Assembly (NCBI GenBank): GCA_947460565.1 | Contig: CANHJJ010000138.1 | Span: 1-5,735 of the forward strand | DNA length: 5,735 nt | DNA from: Bacteroidota bacterium | Lineage (GTDB): Bacteria; Bacteroidota; Bacteroidia; UKL13-3 | Direction: 5' to 3' | Shown here: positions 1-5,154 of the stretch, in pieces | How positions within the stretch are numbered: position 1 is the stretch's first letter | Layout: each line of letters begins with the position of its first letter | Translations under genes and position numbers: made by a program | The notes under the pieces: generated by a model | What the model saw: only the letters and a program-made list of their open reading frames with translations | Databases searched by the model: none | Told to the model about the DNA's origin: nothing

Positions 1-2
1 AT

Positions 3-107
3 AAAAACATAACCACCCAAGGGTTAGGATTATATTACCGCAAAGAGTTTGATAATTTCTACGACCTTTTTAATATCAGAAAGAAGAAAATGGTTTCACT
101 AAAGTGA
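3..107 (+). CDS. C-terminal end of a large protein, possibly TamB (partial)
   Basis: An open frame enters from the left edge and stops at TGA 105-107, giving 34 residues. They read roughly KNITTQGLGLYYRKEFDN and end in a basic tail (RKKKMVSLK). The aromatic 'GLxYRKEFDxFxDLF' stretch followed by lysines resembles, from memory, the last beta strand and tail of Bacteroidota TamB-like (DUF490) translocation and assembly proteins, which span the periplasm and help outer-membrane biogenesis. That naming is an inference from a very short segment; another outer-membrane or periplasmic beta-rich protein is possible. The lipid kinase gene starts only about 16 bases downstream on the same strand, so the two are probably co-transcribed. 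The N-terminus lies outside the window. Confidence 0.6.
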   Translation, partial: KNITTQGLGLYYRKEFDNFYDLFNIRKKKMVSLK

Positions 108-123
108 TGCTAATTTGAGTAAT

Positions 124-1026
124 ATGAATTCGATTAAACACATATTATTTATCGTGAATCCTTATGCTGGCAAAGGTAAAGCTTTATCCGTAGCGCAGTA
201 TGCTCAGGAAGTATTAAATAGGAATGATATTAAGACTACCTTGTTTACCAGTCAATCTAAGGGGGATATTTCCCAAATCACCTCAAAGTATAATAGCACT
301 GACTTTACCAGTGTTGCAGTATTAGGTGGAGATGGCACTATGCATGAGGTATTGAATGCTGTGATAACTGATGAATCTTGGTTGAAGTTATCTTATCTCC
401 TATTCCCTTGCGGCACTGGTAATGCCTTTAATTATGACCTTGATTGTTTGACTTCAGACAAAGCAATTGATCTTTTATTGAATGGAAAAGTTACCTTGAT
501 AGATATCGCAGAAGTGAAAACAAATGCAGGGAGTATTTGGTCCTTTAACATAGTTGGCTGTGGTCTAGTTGCTCAAATCAATGTATTGGCAGAAAAAATG
601 AGGTGGCTTGGTTCAGCTCGATATACAGTTGCTTCACTAATTAAAATTCTGTCTAATCCTACTATTAAGGCCAAGGTAATTGCAAATGGTAAAGAGGTAA
701 ATGCTGAGTTTTGTTTCTTGTTTGCATGCAATACTCGCTATACAGGTAAGGCAATGAAAATGGCTCCTATGGCTAGTCTTACTGATGGAAAGATTGATTT
801 TTTGATTGTTAAGAAAGCATCTCGATTGGCATTATTAGGATTGTTTCCTAAGGTGTTTAGTGGTAAGCACATGGATTCACCATTGTTACAGTATGTTCAA
901 ACAAGTCATTTGAAAATTGAAACTGAAAAACCAGAAATAGTAAACATTGATGGTGAAATAAAAGGGAATACTTCTTTAGAAATTTTGATGCACCCAAGAA
1001 AGTTGAAAATAATTTCTCAAACCTAA
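124..1026 (+). CDS. Diacylglycerol kinase / YegS-like lipid kinase family protein
   Basis: This is a predicted cytoplasmic, membrane-associated lipid kinase of the DAGK catalytic (YegS/BmrU/DgkB-like) family, which transfers a phosphate from ATP to diacylglycerol or a related lipid alcohol. Numbering from ATG 124 (300 residues, usual family length): an N-terminal strand and NPYAGKGK loop at 12-19, the nucleotide-binding GGDGT motif at 68-72 followed by HE at 74-75, the PCGTGN motif at 95-100, and the NIDGE motif carrying catalytic-type acidic residues at about 274-278. I prefer ATG 124 because the chain then begins right before the first beta strand; TTG 115 in the same frame would add only three residues. 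No Shine-Dalgarno is evident. The gene follows the end of the upstream protein closely and converges on queE. Substrate is unknown: many Bacteroidota make sphingolipids, so a sphingoid or ceramide substrate is an alternative. I see no missing key motif. Confidence 0.9.
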   Translation: MNSIKHILFIVNPYAGKGKALSVAQYAQEVLNRNDIKTTLFTSQSKGDISQITSKYNSTDFTSVAVLGGDGTMHEVLNAVITDESWLKLSYLLFPCGTGNAFNYDLDCLTSDKAIDLLLNGKVTLIDIAEVKTNAGSIWSFNIVGCGLVAQINVLAEKMRWLGSARYTVASLIKILSNPTIKAKVIANGKEVNAEFCFLFACNTRYTGKAMKMAPMASLTDGKIDFLIVKKASRLALLGLFPKVFSGKHMDSPLLQYVQTSHLKIETEKPEIVNIDGEIKGNTSLEILMHPRKLKIISQT

Positions 1027-1637
1027 TCAATGCCCATAAACTTATGGGTTTGTAAACTGATTTTCCATTGTGGATTTTCCTTTACGAAATCAATAATCAA
1101 AGGCAACATTTCTTTTGATTTATCCCATTCTGGTTGTAGGTATAGTTTGCAATTTGTATTTACCAATGCGGCATTTTTATTAGCCCAATCAAAATCTGAT
1201 TTGTTAAAGATTACTACTTTAAGTTCATCTGCATGAATGATACTTTCAGGAAATGGAGCTTTAAATTTCTTTGGAGAAACACATACCCAATCCCAACTGC
1301 CACTCATAGGATGAGCCGCTGAAGTTTCAATATTGGTTTGAATGCCTTTTGACTTTAACATAGCCGTTAATTCTGTTAAATCATGCATAAGAGGTTCGCC
1401 ACCGGTTATCACCACTAATTTTGCCCGAGCCTTCTCAACCCATGATACGATTTCATTAAGCTCGTATTGGGGATGTTTGTCAGCATCCCAACTCTCTTTA
1501 ACATCACACCAAACGCAACCCACATCACATCCGCCTAATCGAATGAAATAGGCAGCATTTCCCATGAAATATCCTTCTCCTTGTATGGTGTAAAAATGCT
1601 CCATTACAGGCAAAGTTTGTTTGTGATTTGTATTCAA
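1023..1637 (-). CDS. queE: 7-carboxy-7-deazaguanine synthase (QueE)
   Basis: This radical-SAM enzyme contracts the ring of 6-carboxytetrahydropterin to 7-carboxy-7-deazaguanine, a step toward preQ0 and queuosine at tRNA position 34. Seen in the 204 residues: the family hallmark TIQGEG at 17-22, the [4Fe-4S] cluster motif CDVGCVWC with C37, C41 and C44 followed by DVKESWD, the SAM-binding TGGEP at 78-82, ETSAAHP at 104-110, SPKKFK at 121-126, LYLQPEWD near 165-172 and the C-terminal SLQTHKFMGID. Length fits the family. The frame opens right after the stop codon of the upstream gene, and the first usable start is TTG at 1637. ATG at 1604 (residue 12) would drop the LPVME stretch that, from memory, is common in Bacteroidota homologues, so I favour TTG 1637. 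It is the last gene of the - strand miaB operon. A role in 7-deazaguanine DNA modification is possible in principle but no dpd-type gene is visible. Confidence 0.95.
   Translation of the reverse strand: MNTNHKQTLPVMEHFYTIQGEGYFMGNAAYFIRLGGCDVGCVWCDVKESWDADKHPQYELNEIVSWVEKARAKLVVITGGEPLMHDLTELTAMLKSKGIQTNIETSAAHPMSGSWDWVCVSPKKFKAPFPESIIHADELKVVIFNKSDFDWANKNAALVNTNCKLYLQPEWDKSKEMLPLIIDFVKENPQWKISLQTHKFMGID
1033..1048 (+). terminator. Candidate hairpin at the end of the lipid kinase gene
   Basis: CCCATAA-AC-TTATGGG starts 7 bases after the lipid kinase stop codon and is followed by TTTGT. It could form a 6-bp stem with a 4-base loop and act as a weak terminator for + strand transcription. It lies inside the last codons of queE, where it encodes the conserved HKFMG stretch, so the palindrome may be partly a coding coincidence. 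The U-tract is poor. Confidence 0.3.
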
Positions 1638-2180
1638 TTATTTGATGACGTTAAGGTAATGAAATATTTGTTGAGTAAGGTTAACAATGTCTTTGTTGTT
1701 TTTGGTATCTATCATGGCATCAAAGTAGCGAGTCCCATTCTCATGCATGGCTGAAATTTTATAGTCCGCTTTGCTATATACACTCATGGCATGAAGCGGT
1801 AGGATGTCGTCAAAATAAACTCCAATTATCAAATCAAAATGGGTACTTAAAAATCTTCCAATTTTACTCTTATCTGGCAGATTGAAAACATCCAATTTTT
1901 CTTGCCAAAAGAACTCAGACTGAATATGTATTTTCTTCGTATGAGGTAATACTTTTTGATCAACAAAACCCATTAAGAATACTTTTTTACCATGCTCTCT
2001 TAATGAGGCTGCAAAGCGTTGCACACTCTCTTCATTTTGTTTGTTGGCTGCATCATACACAATACCAATTTCATTCATTTGGTCGAATGAAACGAGTTTG
2101 TTTTTCTTATGGATATTCGCAGCTTGAAGATTAAGCCTACGTTTGCCAAAAAAAGTTTTTATGTCTTGAATAAATTTCAT
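1638..2180 (-). CDS. DUF6913-like uncharacterised Bacteroidota protein
   Basis: A 180-residue protein of unknown function that resembles the DUF6913 family of Bacteroidota; this is recognition from memory, not a search. It has a basic N-terminus (KTFFGKRRLNLQ, about 9-20), then a strand-like segment EIGIVYDAANKQNEE near 37-51. A second hydrophobic stretch, KKVFLMGFVDQK, lies at about 65-76. A motif KIGRFLSTHFDLIIGVYFDD follows at about 106-125, and MHENGTRYFDAMIDT sits near 144-158. Alternating strands and helices suggest a small soluble alpha/beta fold; there is no signal peptide, membrane segment or cysteine cluster. ATG 2180 lies 6 bases after the stop of the sigma-54 activator gene, and its TAA touches the queE start, so it is surely co-transcribed. 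The neighbours hint at a link to tRNA modification or to envelope regulation, but that is only guilt by association. Confidence 0.8.
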   Translation of the reverse strand: MKFIQDIKTFFGKRRLNLQAANIHKKNKLVSFDQMNEIGIVYDAANKQNEESVQRFAASLREHGKKVFLMGFVDQKVLPHTKKIHIQSEFFWQEKLDVFNLPDKSKIGRFLSTHFDLIIGVYFDDILPLHAMSVYSKADYKISAMHENGTRYFDAMIDTKNNKDIVNLTQQIFHYLNVIK

Positions 2181-2186
2181 GGTGGC

Positions 2187-3419
2187 TTATTCTAAATCGT
2201 ACTGTTTAATTTTTCTATAAAGCGTTCTTTCTGAAATACCCAGTTCGTTAGCCGCTTTCTTGCGTTTACCATTGTATTTATTCAAGGCCTTTTTAATCAT
2301 TTCAATCTCTTGTTGTTCAAGTGATAAAGATTCTTGAATCGGTTGGGCTTCCGTTATCTCAATAATATTTGGATTGGATGCAACAACTGTGTTTGCCGGC
2401 TGAACCTGTGGTGAAGGATTACTGAAGGAATTATCTTGATAGTTACTAGCAAAATGATTTTGGGTTATTAATTCGCTGCTAACTGGGTTTGCTCCACCTT
2501 GCAGCATACCATATACCACGCCTTTTAATTCGTTCAAATCTTTACGAAGATCAATCAAAACTTTATAAAAAATATCACGCTCGCTTAGATTTGAATGTTC
2601 GCCACCCAGGCCCGTAAACAGAGCGGGAATACCTGATTTTTCTGCTGGCAATACTTGCCTTAATTCTTGGGCATTCACATTTTTATCTTCATCAAGAACT
2701 GAAAGTTGTTCGGCTACATTCTTTAATTGACGAATATTACCTGGCCATCTGTAATTGATAAGTAATTGTTGGGCTTCAGTATCTAACAATACAGGTTTTG
2801 ATTTGTATTTTTCGGCAAAGTCAGCACTGAATTTTCTAAATAATAAATGAATGTCTTCCTTTCTTTCACGAAGCGATGGTACTTTGATTGGCACTGTTGA
2901 AAGTCTGTAATACAAATCTTCTCTAAATTTGCCACTAGCTGAATAGTCTAACAAATCTCTATTGGTAGCAGCAATAATCCTTACATCCGTTTTTTGGGTT
3001 TTTGAAGAGCCCACTTTTATGAACTCACCACTCTCAAGTACACGAAGTAATCTTGCTTGTGTTTCTAAGGGTAGTTCACCTACTTCATCTAAGAAAATAG
3101 TTCCGCCATTCACGGTTTCAAAATAACCTTTACGGGTATCCAAAGCACCTGTGAAAGAACCTTTCTCATGTCCAAATAATTCTGAATCGATGGTTCCTTC
3201 GGGTATGGCCCCGCAGTTAACAGCTATAAAAGGCCCGTGTTTACGGTTGCTCAAAGAATGAATTACCTTGCTAAAAGCCTCTTTACCTACACCACTTTCA
3301 CCATTAATTAATACGGTTATATCGGTTGGAGCCACTTTGGTAGCAGTAACCAAAGCATAATTAAGCAAAGTCGAATTGCCAATTATCTCAAACCTTTGTT
3401 TTATATCTTGTATGTTCAT
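2187..3419 (-). CDS. Sigma-54-dependent enhancer-binding regulator, no sensor domain
   Basis: A bacterial enhancer-binding protein that would use ATP to remodel RNA polymerase holding sigma-54 (RpoN). Seen in the 410 residues: AAA+ domain from about residue 10, Walker A GESGVGKE at 40-47, the sigma-54 contact loop GSFTGA at 87-92, Walker B TIFLDE at 107-112, sensor I AATN at 150-153, arginine-finger region FREDLYYRL with R166 and R172, and sensor II WPGNIRQLKN at 225-234. A loosely conserved linker rich in N, P, Q and S spans roughly 315-360, and a Fis-type helix-turn-helix occupies 367-410 (ending in SERTLYRKIKQYDLE). There is no N-terminal receiver, PAS, GAF or other sensor domain: the AAA+ core starts almost at the first methionine. 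The loop has Ser where the canonical motif GAFTGA has Ala. It lies 13 bases after miaB. In several Bacteroidota I recall this regulator following miaB and preceding lptE/secG; here the downstream genes differ. Targets are unknown. Confidence 0.95.
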   Translation of the reverse strand: MNIQDIKQRFEIIGNSTLLNYALVTATKVAPTDITVLINGESGVGKEAFSKVIHSLSNRKHGPFIAVNCGAIPEGTIDSELFGHEKGSFTGALDTRKGYFETVNGGTIFLDEVGELPLETQARLLRVLESGEFIKVGSSKTQKTDVRIIAATNRDLLDYSASGKFREDLYYRLSTVPIKVPSLRERKEDIHLLFRKFSADFAEKYKSKPVLLDTEAQQLLINYRWPGNIRQLKNVAEQLSVLDEDKNVNAQELRQVLPAEKSGIPALFTGLGGEHSNLSERDIFYKVLIDLRKDLNELKGVVYGMLQGGANPVSSELITQNHFASNYQDNSFSNPSPQVQPANTVVASNPNIIEITEAQPIQESLSLEQQEIEMIKKALNKYNGKRKKAANELGISERTLYRKIKQYDLE

Positions 3420-3432
3420 TTAAAATTTCGAA

Positions 3433-4815
3433 TTAAAACCTATACCTATCAATAGCCTTGCCAATTAAACTGGTTTGTGTAGAGCGTTCAATTTTTACAG
3501 CCACATAGTCACCTTTCTGGTACATGCCATCTTTAGGGAAAATTACCGTATGATTGGTTTCGCTTCTACCCACCCAATCTTGATCTGATTTCTTTGAGTT
3601 ACCTTCAATCAATACAATATGCATACTCCCTATTTGTTTATTATTTTTAGCTATGCTTATGCTATGTTGTACATTGATAATTTCTTGTAACCTGCGAAGT
3701 TTCACATCATTTGGTATGTCGTCTGGATACCTTCGTGCGGCAAGGGTTCCAGGTCTTTCACTATAGGTGTACATATAGGCAAAATCAAATTGGGCATATT
3801 GAAACATACTCAGTGTGTCTTGGTGCTCTTCTTCGGTTTCGCTACAGAAACCAGCAATTACATCGCTTGAAATACCGCAATTAGGCATGATTTCACGGAT
3901 TTTATCCAATCTACTCATAAACCATTCTCTGTCGTAAGTGCGGTTCATCATACTTAAAACCCTGCTATTGCCATGTTGCAATGGGTAGTGAATATGCTTG
4001 CAAATATTTGGATATTTTACCATGGTATAAAGCACTTCATCTGTAATATCTTTTGGATGTGAGGATGAAAAACGAACCCTCAAATCAGGTGCCACAAGTG
4101 CTACTTTTTCAAGCAATTGGGCAAAATTGCAAACAACATTCCCTTGTTCGTTTTCCTCTTTGTAGCTATCTACATTCTGACCTAAAAGACTTACTTCTTT
4201 GTAACCATTGTTATACAAATCTTGCGCTTCTTTTATAATAGATGCTGAAGAGCGACTACGCTCACGGCCTCGTGTAAAGGGTACTACACAGAAGCTACAC
4301 ATATTATCGCATCCGCGCATAATGCTTATGTAGGCATTGATACCATTGCTGCTCAATCTTACCGGAGTAATCTCAGCATACGTTTCTTCTCTACTCAACA
4401 AAACATTAATGGCTTTTTGGCCCTCTTCCACTTTGGCTATCAAGGCTGGAATATCACGGTAAGCATCAGGTCCCACAACAATATCTACCAATTGCTGTTT
4501 TTCCATTAGCTCTTCCTTTAAGCGCTCTGCCATGCAACCCAAAACGCCTACTATCATTCCTGGATTACTTTTTTTGGTGTGTTTTATTTCTTTTAATCGG
4601 CCCCATACATGGCTTTCAGCATTGTCTCTTATGGCGCATGTGTTCACAAAAACCACATCTGCATCAAGCATATTTTTAGTGGTTTTAAAACCATTGTCGG
4701 CCATAATACTGGCCACTACCTCGCTGTCTGCTAAGTTCATGGCACATCCATAAGTTTCTATATATAGGTTTCGTGTAGCATTCTCTGGCTCCACTGATGC
4801 GGTTACGCCTTTCAT
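3433..4815 (-). CDS. miaB: tRNA-2-methylthio-N6-dimethylallyladenosine synthase (MiaB)
   Basis: A methylthiotransferase that adds a methylthio group to i6A at position 37 of tRNAs reading UNN codons, giving ms2i6A. The 460 residues show the full family architecture. The N-terminal UPF0004 domain starts at LYIETYGCAMN and has cluster cysteines C24, C60 (NTCAIRDNAE) and C94 (GVLGCMAER). The radical-SAM core carries CDNMCSFC with C169, C173 and C176, followed by VPFTRGRERSR, and LLGQNVDSY further on. A C-terminal TRAM domain at about 390-460 includes VGRSETNHTVIF. NTCAIRDNAE and TRGRERSR favour MiaB over MtaB or RimO. Length is typical. ATG 4815 gives a short 15-residue leader before the first strand, and no closer in-frame ATG precedes C24. 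It heads the operon, and the next gene starts 13 bases after its stop. The substrate would come from MiaA, not seen here. Confidence 0.97.
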   Translation of the reverse strand: MKGVTASVEPENATRNLYIETYGCAMNLADSEVVASIMADNGFKTTKNMLDADVVFVNTCAIRDNAESHVWGRLKEIKHTKKSNPGMIVGVLGCMAERLKEELMEKQQLVDIVVGPDAYRDIPALIAKVEEGQKAINVLLSREETYAEITPVRLSSNGINAYISIMRGCDNMCSFCVVPFTRGRERSRSSASIIKEAQDLYNNGYKEVSLLGQNVDSYKEENEQGNVVCNFAQLLEKVALVAPDLRVRFSSSHPKDITDEVLYTMVKYPNICKHIHYPLQHGNSRVLSMMNRTYDREWFMSRLDKIREIMPNCGISSDVIAGFCSETEEEHQDTLSMFQYAQFDFAYMYTYSERPGTLAARRYPDDIPNDVKLRRLQEIINVQHSISIAKNNKQIGSMHIVLIEGNSKKSDQDWVGRSETNHTVIFPKDGMYQKGDYVAVKIERSTQTSLIGKAIDRYRF

Positions 4816-4837
4816 TCTTTAGATAAAATTTGGACTG

Positions 4838-4874
4838 CGAATGTAGGCTTTTTTCTGACAGAGTGGCAGAAAAA
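4838..4874 (-). promoter_or_regulatory. Candidate miaB operon promoter/operator with inverted repeat
   Basis: An inverted repeat spans 4850-4874: arms TTTTTCTGACA and TGGCAGAAAAA pair at 10 of 11 positions around a GAG centre. On the - strand it is followed by TACATTCG (4845-4838), one base off the Bacteroidota -7 consensus TAnnTTTG. A TTCTG lies 21 bases upstream of it, where a degenerate -33 TTTG could be. If real, the palindrome would fall between the two promoter elements, a typical operator position, with a short leader before ATG 4815. The inverted repeat is seen directly; the promoter reading is weak inference. The T's precede the stem on both strands, so it is not a terminator. Confidence 0.3.
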
Positions 4875-4970
4875 TTTGTAGATTTTTCGATTTAATGAAT
4901 TGAAATTTTTCGTTGAATTTTGCTTCAGGAAAAGGTTTCAATGGATTAATACTTTTCCTCTAAAATTAAT

Positions 4971-4985
4971 TAACCCGAAGGGGTA
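4971..4985. repeat. GAA-loop hairpin, copy A1 (imperfect)
   Basis: TAACCCGAAGGGGTA can fold with CCC/GGG around a GAA loop, one A-G mismatch, then two further A-T pairs. It is a degenerate version of the perfect hairpin at 5043-5057 and is probably the edge of a dispersed REP-like element. Confidence 0.5.
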
Positions 4986-4997
4986 AAATAATTAAAG

Positions 4998-5016
4998 CCG
5001 TAGGTGAAACCTACGG
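4998..5016. repeat. GAA-loop hairpin B, perfect 8-bp stem
   Basis: CCGTAGGT-GAA-ACCTACGG is a perfect 8-base-pair stem with a GAA loop (TTC on the - strand). It is flanked by A/T-rich spacers of 12 and 26 bases that separate it from the CCCC/GGGG hairpins. I recall very similar 'CCGTAGGTGAAACCTACGG' units scattered between genes in Bacteroidota genomes, so a REP-like repeat is the likely identity. No T-tract follows on either strand. Confidence 0.65.
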
Positions 5017-5042
5017 AAATAAAATAAAGGAACACAATGAAG

Positions 5043-5057
5043 AACCCCGAAGGGGTT
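5043..5057. repeat. GAA-loop hairpin, copy A2 (perfect 6-bp stem)
   Basis: AACCCC-GAA-GGGGTT is a perfect 6-base-pair stem with a GAA loop. On the - strand it reads CCCCTTCGGGG, which could alternatively form a stable C(UUCG)G tetraloop. In RNA it lies about 100 bases downstream of the secreted-protein stop codon and could protect or end that transcript, but the downstream bases on the - strand (CTTCATTGTG) are not a good T-tract. Most likely a unit of the same REP-like cluster as 4971-5016. Confidence 0.6.
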
Positions 5058-5068
5058 TAATAACCAAG

Positions 5069-5138
5069 ACCATGTTATGCATTTTATTTAATTATCATTG
5101 AAGTTTACATGGTTGGTGAAGCTGCGCTATGACACCAA
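5069..5138. repeat. Nested inverted repeats downstream of the secreted-protein gene
   Basis: ACCATGT (5069-5075) pairs with ACATGGT (5107-5113), a perfect 7-base inverted repeat with a 31-base AT-rich interval. Directly beyond it TTGGTG (5113-5118) pairs with CACCAA (5133-5138) around a GC-richer 14-base loop (AAGCTGCGCTATGA). This GC-richer segment stands out from the AT-rich intergenic background. It may be another dispersed repeat unit or a transcript-end structure of the gene at 5155. Confidence 0.4.
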
Positions 5139-5154
5139 GCGTGGGCCATTTCAA

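Larger units (their letters stand above)
4816..5154. other. Intergenic region with hairpin repeats between secreted-protein gene and miaB
   Basis: These 339 bases contain no convincing gene on either strand. From miaB outward they hold an inverted repeat at 4850-4874, an AT-rich stretch with two direct copies of ATTTTTCG (4882-4889 and 4905-4912, 23 bases apart start to start), three GAA-loop hairpins (4971-5057), and a nested inverted repeat (5069-5138). Since both flanking genes are on the - strand, this region must hold the end of the secreted-protein transcript and the promoter of the miaB operon. No hairpin here is followed by a good T-tract on the - strand, so I do not mark a terminator. 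Confidence 0.7.

Noticed and set aside
111..117. TAATTTG before the lipid kinase start as a Bacteroidota -7 promoter element
   Set aside because: Spacing is one base short of TAnnTTTG, and it lies only 7 to 13 bases before the start codon, right behind an upstream gene that probably shares the transcript.
1030..1551. Two + strand open frames (1030-1236 and 1342-1551) inside queE
   Set aside because: They are antisense to the clearly coding QueE frame and their translations resemble no protein family.
2178..2186. GCCACCATG at the start of the DUF6913-like gene, identical to a eukaryotic Kozak context
   Set aside because: The gene set and spacing are bacterial; the match is a chance product of the short gap after the TAA of the preceding gene.
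4053..4753. Two + strand open frames (4053-4238 and 4532-4753) inside miaB
   Set aside because: They are antisense to conserved MiaB sequence and have no recognisable motif or plausible start context.
4864..4878. TGGCAG-N5-TTTG on the + strand as a sigma-54 -24/-12 promoter
   Set aside because: The -12 GC is missing and it points away from miaB toward a gene on the opposite strand; the bases are better explained by the inverted repeat.
5043..5057. Hairpin A2 as an intrinsic terminator of the secreted-protein gene
   Set aside because: On the - strand it is followed by CTTCATTGTG, not a T-tract, and similar hairpins are clustered, which fits a repeat element better.
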